Source: Ignavibacteria bacterium UBA7675 (GTDB lineage: Bacteria; Bacteroidota; Ignavibacteria; Kapaibacteriales; UB7675). From it: DNA of 64,000 nt. Location: positions 1-64,000 of the forward strand of contig DLHF01000063.1 of NCBI GenBank assembly GCA_002483085.1. The letters run 5' to 3'. The translations under genes were made by a program, and so were the position numbers. The notes below the pieces were generated by a model. The model saw only the letters and a program-made list of their open reading frames with translations, did not search any database and had not been told where the DNA came from. Shown here one piece after another: positions 9,947 through 18,455 of the stretch (its first letter is position 1; each line of letters opens with the position of its first letter).

Positions 9947-10282
9947 TCAATCTATAGGAACATTCGATGCAACTACTTGATGTGAACTCACGCTTATATA
10001 GATCCTCGTGCCACTTGGCAGGAATACCGGATACCCCGAAAGACCGCTTTGTACTGTGTACCCGTTAATCGTTACTGATGACACTGACTTTACGCCAACA
10101 TCCATTGGTTGAAGGGATGAAGCATTAAGCCACACGGATTCCGACGAATTATCGGTATAATTGAGAACTACAGTGAACGCCTCGTTACATCTGTTGTCTA
10201 ACGTAAAGGATGCTGCATAAGCTGCGACAATCATTATGCCCATAGCAACACATACAGCAAGCATCCTTGCCATAAAACGCAT
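9947..10282 (-). CDS. Small secreted protein of unknown function
   Basis: About 111 residues from MRFMARML (an ATG 12 bases further upstream is also possible). The N terminus is a signal peptide (RFMARMLAVCVAMGIMIVAAYA, cleavage probably after YAA). The mature part, about 90 residues, is beta-rich and polar (TLDNRCNEAFTVVLNYTDNSSESVWLN) and contains a single Cys. It resembles a small periplasmic beta-sandwich, but I recognise no family. It is monocistronic and converges on the kinase gene. Confidence 0.65.
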   Translation of the reverse strand: MRFMARMLAVCVAMGIMIVAAYAASFTLDNRCNEAFTVVLNYTDNSSESVWLNASSLQPMDVGVKSVSSVTINGYTVQSGLSGYPVFLPSGTRIYISVSSHQVVASNVPID

Positions 10283-10447
10283 ACTACACTCCAAAGAAAA
10301 CTGTGGTTAAAGTAATAGGAACTGTTGGACCTGCACGGTCAGATTTTTGTTGCAAAACACAAGTATACTATCTTTACATAACATGGCCAAAAAATATTAT
10401 TCAGATAACATTTACGTATTAAAGGGACTGACGTGGTGGCAGACGAT

Positions 10448-11104
10448 ATGCGCTCATTATTCCGCAGTATAAAGCAAAGTAATAGCCAGATATTTGTAGG
10501 GCTTACCGGGGGGATCGGCAGTGGAAAAAGTACGGTGGCAGAGCTTCTGCGCGAAGCTGGCTATACCGTGTTGAGTTCCGATGCTATCGCGCGCGAAATT
10601 ACAGACACCAGCAGCGATATTCGCGAGGAACTTGCCCGCGAGTTCGGCTCGGAGATAGTATCGGATGGTGCACTCGACAGAAAGACCTTGTCTGCCATTG
10701 TCTTTGGACCTACGCCCGAACATGAGCAGGCTCTGCGAAAGCTCAATGCTATTGTACACCCCTATGTTGTACAGGAATTGCACGACCGCCTCAAAGAGCG
10801 CTATACCGCCGGGGAGAACTGTGTCTTCAACGAAACGGCGTTGCTGTTTGAAGCAGGCTTGGAAGATTGCTACGATTATATCGTGGTTGTAGACGCACCC
10901 GAGGAGCAACGCGTACAGCGGGTAGCCGCATCGCGTGATATTACAGAAGAAGAGGTTCGACGGCGCATCGCTATGCAGATGCCTGCCAGCGAAAAAGTAC
11001 AAGCGGCAGACTTCGTGGTAAACAACAGCGGTACAGCCGAGGACCTGAAAAAAGCTGTGCGCTTTATACTCGCCGTGGTGCCCGCACTAAAAGCGCTCGA
11101 CTGA
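10448..11104 (+). CDS. coaE: Dephospho-CoA kinase
   Basis: Catalyses the last step of coenzyme A synthesis, ATP-dependent phosphorylation of dephospho-CoA. About 218 residues from the ATG at 10448 (a GTG five codons upstream is possible). The P-loop GLTGGIGSGKST is near residue 17. The family signatures SSDAIAREI, LNAIVHPYV, LLFEAGLEDCYDYIVVVDAPEEQRVQRVAAS and the lid segment R(R)RIAMQMPASEKVQAADFVVNNSG follow in order. Length and motif order are normal. It is a single gene ended by a strong terminator. Confidence 0.95.
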   Translation: MRSLFRSIKQSNSQIFVGLTGGIGSGKSTVAELLREAGYTVLSSDAIAREITDTSSDIREELAREFGSEIVSDGALDRKTLSAIVFGPTPEHEQALRKLNAIVHPYVVQELHDRLKERYTAGENCVFNETALLFEAGLEDCYDYIVVVDAPEEQRVQRVAASRDITEEEVRRRIAMQMPASEKVQAADFVVNNSGTAEDLKKAVRFILAVVPALKALD

Positions 11105-11125
11105 TATTCTGCTTGAAGACTACAT

Positions 11126-11163
11126 AAAAAAATCCGTGTCTGAAGTATCAGACACGGATTTTT
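11126..11163. terminator. Strong bidirectional terminator after coaE
   Basis: A 16-bp perfect stem (AAAAATCCGTGTCTGA) with a 4-nt loop sits between convergent coaE and the lipoprotein gene. It has A and T runs on either side, as expected for termination on both strands. Confidence 0.85.
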
Positions 11164-11185
11164 AATAGTACTGCCACCTATTTAT

Positions 11186-11971
11186 TTACGAACCGGCTTT
11201 AAACGAAGCCAGAAGCTGTGTACGGCCAGTGACAACGGATTGATCGAGCGGGTTGGTAAATTTATTGATTTGAAGCTTTACCATTGTGTTCGGCGAGTTC
11301 GACGAATTTTTCACTCCGCCAATTTCCAACGTCATCGGTATTGTAATACTCGCTATACCAAGATTAGCTGTTCCCGTGAGCTGCTGGCGGAATACTGTAT
11401 AGGTTTTTCCTCCAACATCGCTGGTCGTCTTGCCTTGATTCTGTCCTTGGATATTTACTGTGAGTTCTGTGGGCGTACCTGCGAAGACCATATTGAGCTT
11501 CAGGCTGCTGGTAAACGACGAGCTTTGTTCTTTGAGCTCAGCCACTTTTACCCACGAAGCAATTGGTTCGAGCTGGAACGGCGAATCCTCGGGGATAAGG
11601 CCGGTAAATGTATTAGCAAAATTGTAGATGTACAAGCTGTTGCTGTTGACGCGGTAGTAGATTGTATCTACACTGATCACCTCGGTATTGCCGCTAGCAA
11701 AGAGTGAATCGACAGCCATTGTGACATCGGTTTCACCCTTATACGACATGTTCGTTCTGAGAACCGTTCGTGTAGAATAGGTTGCAGTTGTGCTTTCTGG
11801 CTCATTGTTCTCATCCAAGCTATACACATCGTAACCGGACGCGTCGCCTTGCTTAGATACAAAGCTATTCTCTGTTGTTCCACTGGTATCGGGGCCTGTC
11901 GTTTCGTCGTCGGAACAAGATACTATGGCGAGCGCACAAAGGCCGAGGAAAAGCGCTTTCAGCATGTTCAT
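11186..11971 (-). CDS. Putative lipoprotein of unknown function
   Basis: About 261 residues from MNMLKALFLGLC, chosen because GGAG lies six bases upstream; longer starts lack a ribosome binding site. The N terminus is a lipoprotein signal (LCALAIVSC), so the protein should be anchored by lipid at Cys. An Asp/Glu/Thr linker (SDDETTGPDTSG) follows. The remainder is beta-rich, with repeated phrases suggesting a periplasmic or surface beta-barrel-like domain. No enzymatic motif is visible. It lies downstream of mdh in the same direction but is separated by a terminator, so it is probably transcribed independently. Confidence 0.7.
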   Translation of the reverse strand: MNMLKALFLGLCALAIVSCSDDETTGPDTSGTTENSFVSKQGDASGYDVYSLDENNEPESTTATYSTRTVLRTNMSYKGETDVTMAVDSLFASGNTEVISVDTIYYRVNSNSLYIYNFANTFTGLIPEDSPFQLEPIASWVKVAELKEQSSSFTSSLKLNMVFAGTPTELTVNIQGQNQGKTTSDVGGKTYTVFRQQLTGTANLGIASITIPMTLEIGGVKNSSNSPNTMVKLQINKFTNPLDQSVVTGRTQLLASFKAGS

Positions 11972-12058
11972 TCTTATCTCCATAGGATATACATAAGGTA
12001 AATATAAATTAGCCAATCAATAAGTGCTGCGAATATCGCACGCGCGCGGCCTAAAAAC

Positions 12059-12095
12059 AACAGAGCACAGCGTGCTTTGCAGACTGTGCTCTGTT
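12059..12095 (-). terminator. Rho-independent terminator downstream of mdh
   Basis: Twelve-bp arms (AACAGAGCACAG / CTGTGCTCTGTT) are followed, on the minus strand, by a T-rich run. A second small GC dyad (GCCTGCACAGTGCAGGC, near 12111-12127) lies even closer to the mdh stop. Confidence 0.7.
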
Positions 12096-12141
12096 CCAAT
12101 CGTATTGCCGAGCCTGCACAGTGCAGGCATAAACGAAACTA

Positions 12142-13065
12142 TCAGAGAGAAAGTTTCTCCATGTTCGATTTAACGTCGTCGGCAGAGTGTTTCAGTGCTG
12201 CGGCTTCTTCGTCGGTCAGCTTTATCTGAATAATCTCTTCAACACCGTTTTTGCCGAGTTTGATAGGTACACCAACTACGACATCCGAAAGGCCGTATTC
12301 GCCTTCAAGAGCGACGGCGCAGGGCAGAATTCGGCGTTTGTCGCGGGTAATAGAGCGAACCATTTCCACGGTCGAAGCCGAGGGAGCATAGTAGGCGCTA
12401 CCCGTTTTCAGATGGTTTACAATCTCAATACCGCCATTGCGTGCGCGCTGCACAATTGCGTCGATGCGGTCCTGCGGCAGCAGTTCGGTGATCGGAATGC
12501 CAGCTACTGATGTGTAGCGGGGTAGCGGTACCATTGTGTCGCCGTGCCCACCGAGTACAAAAGCTGTGACGTCTTCTACGGATACATTCAGCTCCATAGC
12601 GACAAACGTGCGGTAGCGAGCTGTGTCCAGAACGCCAGCCATACCCATAACGCGGTGGCGCGGCAGTCCCGTAGCTTTCAGCGCCACGTAAGTCATAACG
12701 TCGAGCGGGTTGGACACAATAATGAAGATCGCATTCGGCGATTTGGCAATAGACTGCTCTGCACAGCTTTTTACGATCTCGGTGTTTTTGATAAGCAGGT
12801 CGTCGCGACTCATTCCCGGCTTGCGTGCAAGGCCTGCGGTAATAATCACGATATCCGAACCTTCCGTTTCGTCATAGCCGTTTGTGCCGATGATGCGCGT
12901 GTCCGATCCTTCTACCGGCATCGATTCGAACATATCCAGACCTTTGCCCTGCGGAATTCCTTCGGCAACATCAACGAGTACGACATGATGTGCAAGTTCG
13001 TTGTCTGCGATTCGCTGTGCTGTTGTCGCGCCGACATTCCCGGCGCCGATGACTGTAATCTTCAT
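12142..13065 (-). CDS. mdh: Malate dehydrogenase
   Basis: A 307-residue NAD-dependent enzyme of the LDH-like MDH family, which interconverts malate and oxaloacetate in the TCA cycle. It starts at MKITVIGAGNVGATTAQRIA, the Rossmann dinucleotide fold; the 15 codons before it are not family-like. The substrate-discriminating loop reads GLARKPGMSRDDLL, with Arg where lactate dehydrogenases have Gln. The catalytic His lies in FVLGGHGDTMVPL (about residue 172), followed by the usual helix and a C-terminal EEAAALKHSADDVKS. AGGA precedes the ATG. Monocistronic. Confidence 0.96.
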   Translation of the reverse strand: MKITVIGAGNVGATTAQRIADNELAHHVVLVDVAEGIPQGKGLDMFESMPVEGSDTRIIGTNGYDETEGSDIVIITAGLARKPGMSRDDLLIKNTEIVKSCAEQSIAKSPNAIFIIVSNPLDVMTYVALKATGLPRHRVMGMAGVLDTARYRTFVAMELNVSVEDVTAFVLGGHGDTMVPLPRYTSVAGIPITELLPQDRIDAIVQRARNGGIEIVNHLKTGSAYYAPSASTVEMVRSITRDKRRILPCAVALEGEYGLSDVVVGVPIKLGKNGVEEIIQIKLTDEEAAALKHSADDVKSNMEKLSL

Positions 13066-13319
13066 GGTCCTGTACGAATGATTAAAAAACAGTATGAAAA
13101 GAGAAAGCACAAACTTACGGCTAAACGCTGTAATAATGAAACAAAGCAGAAGATTCCTCGCATCTTTTCGCGGAAAGTACAGCTAAAGTGGAGCGCTGTG
13201 CCGCAATAGACTTTTAAGCAAGGTATTCTTTTGATTCCGCCCTGGCCAGCTACCTGTATAATTTGCAGCGTTGGAACTGAGTCTTTACTGTTTTATAAAC
13301 CCAAAAGGAACGAAATACG

Positions 13320-13988
13320 ATGGATGCACATCAGCGATTCGACGTCTACACGGCTGTGCACAAGGGCCTACGCAAAGCTTTGTTTGATCTGGGGTATGCA
13401 ATTGGGCGTACTGATGCCGACAATGCCGCCGAATTAGAAGCATTGTACAATCAGTGTACAGAAATCTTCCATTTTCTGGACGAGCACGGCGAAAATGAGA
13501 ATCGCTACCAGCTCGTACTGCTGGAGCAAAAACGCCGTGGTGCAGCACAGCACAATCTGGATGAACATGAGCAGCTCGATGCAATGGTACGCAGTCTCCA
13601 CGATAGCCTGCAAGCTATTGTCGAAGCACCGCGAACACAACGCAGGGCAATGCTCCGAGCCTACTACGGACAATATCACGAATTTGTGTCGCGGTATTTG
13701 CTGCACATGGAATTGGAAGAAACTGAAACAACAAAGCTCCTGCACGAACTGTGTACAGATGAAGAGCTCGCAGGCGAAACACAAAAAATTATCAGCAACA
13801 CGCCGCCTGCTGATCTGGCTATGATGTTGCGGTATATGATTCCGTCGATGAATGGGGCTGAACGGTTGGAGATGTTGCAAGGTCTGAAAAATAGTGCGCC
13901 ACCCGAGGCTTTCAATGGAGTAAAGGGGCTTGCCGTACAAGTGCTGCATCCTGCCGAATGGGAAGCACTGGAAAAGGGACTCGCGTAA
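13320..13988 (+). CDS. Hemerythrin-like (HHE cation-binding) domain protein
   Basis: 222 residues, all-alpha. Residues about 1-140 resemble a hemerythrin-like bundle: early FDVYTAVHKGLRKALFD, then FHFLDEHGENEN, NLDEHEQLD and the Y-HEFVSRYLLHMELEE motif provide His/Glu ligands for a di-iron centre. In this family such proteins bind oxygen or handle nitric oxide or iron. Residues 140-222 form a helical tail (ADLAMMLRYMIPSMNGAERLEMLQGL) seen in longer members of the family. No signal peptide is present, so it should be cytoplasmic. A hairpin terminator follows the stop. Confidence 0.8.
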   Translation: MDAHQRFDVYTAVHKGLRKALFDLGYAIGRTDADNAAELEALYNQCTEIFHFLDEHGENENRYQLVLLEQKRRGAAQHNLDEHEQLDAMVRSLHDSLQAIVEAPRTQRRAMLRAYYGQYHEFVSRYLLHMELEETETTKLLHELCTDEELAGETQKIISNTPPADLAMMLRYMIPSMNGAERLEMLQGLKNSAPPEAFNGVKGLAVQVLHPAEWEALEKGLA

Positions 13989-14352
13989 GCGATCCGGTTG
14001 TTGTGGATGCCGCATAGCACATACGTAGGTATGGGTTGTGCGGCATTCTTATTTGGGCTGCCGTGGAGATATTCGCAATGATAGATGCGGCACGGGCGTC
14101 GCTGTACCGCAGGTTCTGTCGCTGTCACCGGTCGCATATCCGCTTGGTGGTTGCCCGGTTGGTTGCCGCCAAACGCGGGGGACGGGTGAAATTGCACGCG
14201 GCGGGAAGTTATCGTAGGAACAATGCGCGGACGTATGCAGCGCGGTGCAGAGGCCGTAGCACCAGGTCGAAGACCGAAAGCCACGAATTCATCATTGTGC
14301 TGTGAGCGGTTGAGTTCGGGCTGATCTTGCTCTAAAGCAAGAGATACATTGA
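13989..14352. repeat. 364-bp gap holding copy A of a dispersed intergenic repeat
   Basis: A terminator-like hairpin (14007-14046; ATGCCGCA / TGCGGCAT) ends the hemerythrin gene. Downstream are two blocks also found next to the right end of the prophage: GCACGGGCG plus GCTGTCACCGGTCGCA (the latter at 14121-14136) and TATGCAGCGCGGTGCA (from 14234). The blocks lie about 113 nt apart here and about 168 nt apart in the other copy. Overlapping frames differ between copies, so this behaves as a DNA- or RNA-level repeat rather than a gene. Confidence 0.55.
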
Positions 14353-14766
14353 TCAGTTATTCTGAGCGCCCTCTTTTATCCACTGCCGTACACCGTCGAT
14401 GTGGTTCTGGGTGATCCGCTCTGTAAAGCTCACAGAGTGGGGCAATTTTCCTTCGAGTACCTGTGATAGTACGCTGCTCTCTGGCTTGCCTTCTACAATG
14501 AGCCCCGGCGAGTCGATAAACTCCATATAGGTAGTAAGAGCGAGGTTCCCCGCGCGCGAGTCGCTGCTGTGGCAGCCGCTGTAGGTACACGTCAGGTTTA
14601 AAAACGGTTGCACATGCCGTTGATAGCTTACGTTGGTATCGGGGAAAACGATTTGTTTGGGGTCTGTAAGCACATCGTCGCCACAGGAAAACAGGCTTCC
14701 AGAAAGCAGCAATGCGCCTATGAGCAGAGCAGGGACAAAGGGAGTGCTGAAGCGAATGTGTACCAT
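14353..14766 (-). CDS. Small lipoprotein with cytochrome c-like CxxxxCH motif
   Basis: About 137 residues. The signal peptide ends in a lipobox-like LSGSLFSC, so it is probably membrane-anchored and periplasmic. The mature part contains LTCTYSGCHSSDSRAGNL, which resembles a haem c site except that four residues, not two, separate the cysteines. Similar small proteins in Bacteroidota-type genomes are annotated as cytochrome c domain proteins. The downstream text (GKPESSVLSQVLEGKLPH...QNHIDGVRQWIKEGAQNN) matches the usual C-terminal helix of planctomycete-type cytochromes. Whether haem is attached is uncertain. An AAGGAA precedes the chosen ATG. Confidence 0.7.
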   Translation of the reverse strand: MVHIRFSTPFVPALLIGALLLSGSLFSCGDDVLTDPKQIVFPDTNVSYQRHVQPFLNLTCTYSGCHSSDSRAGNLALTTYMEFIDSPGLIVEGKPESSVLSQVLEGKLPHSVSFTERITQNHIDGVRQWIKEGAQNN

Positions 14767-14814
14767 TGTAGTTGTTCCTTCCATCAATAAGTGCGTGTTC
14801 CGACTACATTACCG

Positions 14815-15669
14815 CTAATAGCTTTCCTCAGTCGAGGGGAAGCTGTTGTCGCGAACATCGCCGAGATAGCGCCGTGCTGCATCTCCTGCGCGGTCGTACA
14901 AATTATCATAGCGGCGCACAAAGCGGGGGTGGAAATCCTTGGTAAGACCGAGCATATCGGTGTACACGAGGATTTGCCCGTCGCAGTCAGGTCCGGCACC
15001 GATACCGATAGTCGGAATTGTTACCGCTTTGGTAACCTGTGCCGCCAGATGTGCGGGAATTTTTTCCAACACAATAGAAAACGCACCTGCTTGCTCTAAA
15101 GCCACAGCATCTTTGATGATCTGCTCTGCTTCGTCTTTGTCTTTGCCACGCGCCTTGTAGCTGCCAAACTGGTGGATACTCTGGGGCGTAAGCCCGAGAT
15201 GACCCATTACTGGGATACCAGCTCGCGTCATATTCCACACACTTTCCACTACGCGTTCGCCGCCTTCGAGCTTTACGGCTCCTGTTCCCGCTTCCTTCAT
15301 CAGGCGCCCGGCATTGCGAAATGCTTCGTGCGACGATACCTGATAGGACATAAACGGCATATCGGAGACAACCATAGACCGCTGTACGCCGCGTACAACA
15401 GCTTTTGTATGGTAAATGATTTCATCGAGCGTAACAGGGATCGTCGTTTCATGGCCTTGCACCACATTGCCCACAGAATCGCCGACGAGCAGCAAGTCGA
15501 TACCCGCTTCGTCGAAAATGCGCGCTGTAAGAGCATCGTAGGCTGTAAGGCATGCAAATCGCTCGCCCCGGCGCTTCATATTTACGAGACTTTCGGTTGT
15601 TACGCGCTTGTAGGGGGCAGAGGAAGAGTCCGACTGCATATAGCCGGTTGTTTTTTGTTTGTCTGTCAT
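14815..15669 (-). CDS. panB: 3-methyl-2-oxobutanoate hydroxymethyltransferase
   Basis: Transfers a hydroxymethyl group from methylenetetrahydrofolate to 2-oxoisovalerate, giving ketopantoate for pantothenate and CoA synthesis. 284 residues. The TIM-barrel motifs are present: FACLTAYDALTARIFDEAGID, LVGDSVGNVVQGHETTIPVTLDEI (metal-binding Asp), SDMPFMSYQ, AVKLEGG, VMGHLGLTPQS, and the catalytic Glu region VLEKIPAHLA, then PTIGIGAGPDCDGQILVYTDMLG. The N-terminal 20 residues before YKRVTTESL are extra and variable. It lies just downstream of menG on the same strand (about 90-bp gap) and may share its transcript. Confidence 0.96.
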   Translation of the reverse strand: MTDKQKTTGYMQSDSSSAPYKRVTTESLVNMKRRGERFACLTAYDALTARIFDEAGIDLLLVGDSVGNVVQGHETTIPVTLDEIIYHTKAVVRGVQRSMVVSDMPFMSYQVSSHEAFRNAGRLMKEAGTGAVKLEGGERVVESVWNMTRAGIPVMGHLGLTPQSIHQFGSYKARGKDKDEAEQIIKDAVALEQAGAFSIVLEKIPAHLAAQVTKAVTIPTIGIGAGPDCDGQILVYTDMLGLTKDFHPRFVRRYDNLYDRAGDAARRYLGDVRDNSFPSTEESY

Positions 15670-15758
15670 GCTATCCGCTGAAGAGTTCGAGAATACCGCA
15701 AAAATACAGCGAGAGAATCAGGAAGCAAATCCATTGTGCATGAGGAGCAAAAATAGTG

Positions 15759-16448
15759 CTAGCGGACAACACCCGTGTACAGAAATGCAACACCAAAGGT
15801 AAGCGGCTGGTAGGAGCATGCCGAGAACCTGCCGCTTGCGCGCATGAGGTCGAGAAATTCTTCGCCGCTTGGAAAGCGAGCCGCCGTGCGAGGCAAGTAT
15901 TCGTAGGCCGCGCGATTGCCGGTGAGCAGCGAACCGAGGGCGGGCATGACAAATTTGCTGTACAGCGTATAGGGAACGGCAAACAGGCCATTGGGCTGGC
16001 CGAATTCCAGTACAACTACCCGTCCACCCGGGCGGACTACACGACCCATTTCGGAGAGGCCACGCGTTGGGTCGTCCACGTTGCGGATTCCAAAAGAGAT
16101 ACTTGCGATGTCGAAGGAGTTATCTGCATACGGTAGGTTCATCACGTCTGCGAGCTCGAAGCGTACATCCATGCCTGCGTTTTGTGCCTTAGCCGGGGCA
16201 AAATCCAGCATTTCCGCGCAAAAGTCTGTGCCTGTAACATGCCCGGAGGAGCCCACCGCCTTTTTAAAGGAAAGAGCGAGGTCGCCTGTTCCCGTTGCAC
16301 AATCTAGCACCGACATGCCTGGTTGTGTGCCAGCAGCTTTCACTGTGGCCTTGCGCCAGCGGTGGTGAATTCCAAACGACAACACGGTATTTGTTCGGTC
16401 GTAGTTTGGCGCTATGTCCGCAAACATTGTACGCACTTGTTCACTCAT
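15759..16448 (-). CDS. ubiE: Menaquinone/ubiquinone biosynthesis C-methyltransferase (MenG/UbiE family)
   Basis: SAM-dependent methylation of demethylmenaquinone, the last step of menaquinone synthesis. 229 residues from MSEQVRTMFADIAPNYDRTN, the canonical start; upstream codons are not family-like. Signatures are SFGIHHRWRKATV, SAM motif I SVLDCATGTGDLALSFK, DFCAEMLDFA, ADVMNLPYADNSFDIASISFGIRNVDD, VVVLEFGQPNG and the C-terminal LPRTAARFPSGEEFLDLM, FGVAFLYTGVV. Bacteroidota-type organisms usually use menaquinone, so the menG role is more likely than ubiE. It is divergent from the flavoprotein gene at 16604. Confidence 0.93.
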   Translation of the reverse strand: MSEQVRTMFADIAPNYDRTNTVLSFGIHHRWRKATVKAAGTQPGMSVLDCATGTGDLALSFKKAVGSSGHVTGTDFCAEMLDFAPAKAQNAGMDVRFELADVMNLPYADNSFDIASISFGIRNVDDPTRGLSEMGRVVRPGGRVVVLEFGQPNGLFAVPYTLYSKFVMPALGSLLTGNRAAYEYLPRTAARFPSGEEFLDLMRASGRFSACSYQPLTFGVAFLYTGVVR

Positions 16449-16603
16449 AATTCTCTGCCCTTTATACGGGAATGCTACCTGTTCACCACTATAATGGTTC
16501 ATCGGCGAAAAAATTGTATTTTTGCCATCCAACACGGGCGCGGACACCGAAGCAACAATGCAGGGCGAAGGCCGACGCCGGATGTATCGTACAAAAATAG
16601 CGA

Positions 16604-18172
16604 ATGAAGAGAACCGACGAAACACGCGCTGTGATTATCGGGGCGGGGCCGGCGGGCCTGACTGCCGCTTACGAGCTGCTTACCCGTACATCAATCAAAC
16701 CTGTTATTCTCGAACAAAGCACGAGGTTCGGCGGTATCGCCACGACAATTAATTACAAGGGCAACAGAATCGACATTGGCGGGCACCGCTTCTTTTCTAA
16801 ATCCGATCGGGTGATGAACTGGTGGCTAGAGCGGATGCCGGTAGAAGCAGGCCAAGCCGAATCGCAGACAATTACCTATCAAAACCGGCAACGCCCAATA
16901 GACGTCTCGCCTTCTGGCCCAGACCCGCAGCTCGCCGATTTGGTGATGCTCGTGCGAAGCCGCCTCTCCCGCATATACTTCCTCCGCACGTTTTTTTCCT
17001 ATCCTGTAAGTCTCAGTGTGGATACTATACGAAAGTTGGGGCTTTGGCGCACCTTTCGCATTGGTATGAGCTATCTGAAAAGTGCGCTGTTTCCAATTCG
17101 CAAAGAAGAAAACCTCGAACAGTTCTTTATTAATCGCTTTGGCGAAGAGCTCTATCGCACGTTCTTTAAATCCTATACAGAGAAAGTCTGGGGCGTAGCA
17201 TGCCGGGATATTAATGCAGAATGGGGCGCTCAGCGGATAAAAGGTCTGTCCGTGCTGAAGACGCTATCGCACGCTCTGAAAAAGGCGCTTGGGCTTGCTC
17301 GGCGGGATATTTCCCAAAAAACGACGGAAACATCGTTGATCGAGCGCTTCTTGTATCCTAAGCTCGGGCCCGGCCAAATGTGGGAAGAAGTAGCGCGGCA
17401 GGTCGTAGAACTCGGAGGCGAAATACACCTCAATTATACTGTAGATCGATTGCTGACGGACGGTAGGAGCATTGCAGCGGTGGAGGCCAACGCCGACGGC
17501 GAACGCCGCTTGTTTGAAGGTGATTATGTGTTCTCTACGATGCCGATAAAAGACCTCGTGCGCGCTCTTGATGCAGATGTTCCCGCCGATGTCCAGACCG
17601 TAGCCGAAGGGCTGATGTACCGCGACTTTATTACCGTTGGTGTGCTGGTGGACCGCATGAAGGTGTCGGGTAGCGAACGCTTTGTACGCGATAACTGGAT
17701 TTATATTCAGGAGCCCGATGTTCGCGTAGGACGCCTGCAAATATTCAACAACTGGAGCCCGTACATGGTCGCCGATCCTTCCACTGTGTGGCTCGGCCTT
17801 GAGTATTTTTGCAACGAAGGCGACGACCTGTGGCAGAAGTCCGATAGCGATATGACCGCGCTGGCTTTCGAAGAGCTCGCGAAAATCGGCATGATCGACC
17901 GCGCTGCTGTGCTCGATGCTACGGTGATTCGCATGCCCAAAACCTATCCAGCCTATTTTGGCACCTACGACCGATTCGATGTCGTGCGCGATTATCTCGA
18001 CGAGTTTGGCAACTTGTTTCTGATAGGGCGCAATGGTATGCACAAGTACAATAATCAGGATCACTCCATGCTCACAGCCATGATCGCTGTGGATAACATT
18101 GTGGAAGGCAGGACCGATAAATCCAACCTCTGGTCAGTGAATACTGAACAGGAGTACCACGAAAGCCGGTAG
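16604..18172 (+). CDS. NAD(P)/FAD-dependent oxidoreductase, UDP-galactopyranose mutase-like
   Basis: 522 residues. The N-terminal FAD-binding Rossmann fold reads AVIIGAGPAGLTAAYELL, followed by LEQSTRFGGIATTINYKGNRIDIGGHRFFSKSD. The middle contains FFKSYTEKVWGVACRDINAEWGAQRIKGLS, and the C terminus closes the FAD site with LFLIGRNGMHKYNNQDHSMLTAMIAVDNI. This matches amine-oxidase/UDP-galactopyranose mutase-type flavoproteins that Bacteroidota often encode near polysaccharide genes. The substrate cannot be told from sequence. No glycosyltransferase neighbours are visible. The prophage has inserted about 160 bp beyond its stop. Confidence 0.85.
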   Translation: MKRTDETRAVIIGAGPAGLTAAYELLTRTSIKPVILEQSTRFGGIATTINYKGNRIDIGGHRFFSKSDRVMNWWLERMPVEAGQAESQTITYQNRQRPIDVSPSGPDPQLADLVMLVRSRLSRIYFLRTFFSYPVSLSVDTIRKLGLWRTFRIGMSYLKSALFPIRKEENLEQFFINRFGEELYRTFFKSYTEKVWGVACRDINAEWGAQRIKGLSVLKTLSHALKKALGLARRDISQKTTETSLIERFLYPKLGPGQMWEEVARQVVELGGEIHLNYTVDRLLTDGRSIAAVEANADGERRLFEGDYVFSTMPIKDLVRALDADVPADVQTVAEGLMYRDFITVGVLVDRMKVSGSERFVRDNWIYIQEPDVRVGRLQIFNNWSPYMVADPSTVWLGLEYFCNEGDDLWQKSDSDMTALAFEELAKIGMIDRAAVLDATVIRMPKTYPAYFGTYDRFDVVRDYLDEFGNLFLIGRNGMHKYNNQDHSMLTAMIAVDNIVEGRTDKSNLWSVNTEQEYHESR

Positions 18173-18330
18173 TGGATTGCAGATAAGGCTCATACGAGTG
18201 TTTTTTGCATAATGGAGCTCCGCACTGCTCGTTTCTGTGGCCTGTCGTTTTCCTTGTGCACAACTACCACAGAGTGTAACTTTTTAGCCCCGTTCGTGCT
18301 TTAGTGGAATTAAGCAAAGTTGTCTGCAAA

Positions 18331-18336
18331 CTATGG
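18331..18336. repeat. Left copy of direct repeat flanking the prophage (target duplication)
   Basis: CTATGG lies here and again at 51852-51857. The terminal inverted repeats are symmetrical if the phage starts at 18335 and ends at 51851. The strict duplication is then CTAT (4 bp), and the following GG belongs to the phage tip on the left by coincidence. A Mu-type 5-bp duplication (CTATG) would need the two ends to be offset by one base. Confidence 0.7.
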
Positions 18337-18338
18337 AG

Positions 18339-18442
18339 CGTTCACTAATTATTTTCGAGCCGTTCACTAATTATTTTCGAGCCGAATCCGTGTAACAACA
18401 TACAAAAAACGCCCCGTTTTTCGGGGCGTTCACTAATTATTT
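18339..18442 (+). repeat. Left-end transposase-binding site array (three copies)
   Basis: CGTTCACTAATTA occurs at 18339-18351, 18361-18373 and 18427-18439, all in the same orientation. The first two belong to a perfect 22-bp tandem repeat (18339-18360, 18361-18382). The third overlaps the right arm of the dam terminator. This pattern resembles sites L1-L3 of phage Mu, to which the transposase binds. The role is inferred from position, repetition and the matching array at the other end. Confidence 0.8.
18408..18430 (-). terminator. Terminator of the leftward late operon
   Basis: A perfect stem AACGCCCCG / CGGGGCGTT with a five-base loop, followed on the minus strand by six T. It ends transcription after the dam gene just before the phage tip. 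Its outer arm overlaps a transposase-binding motif. Confidence 0.85.
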
Positions 18443-18455
18443 CATTTCCAGCCTG

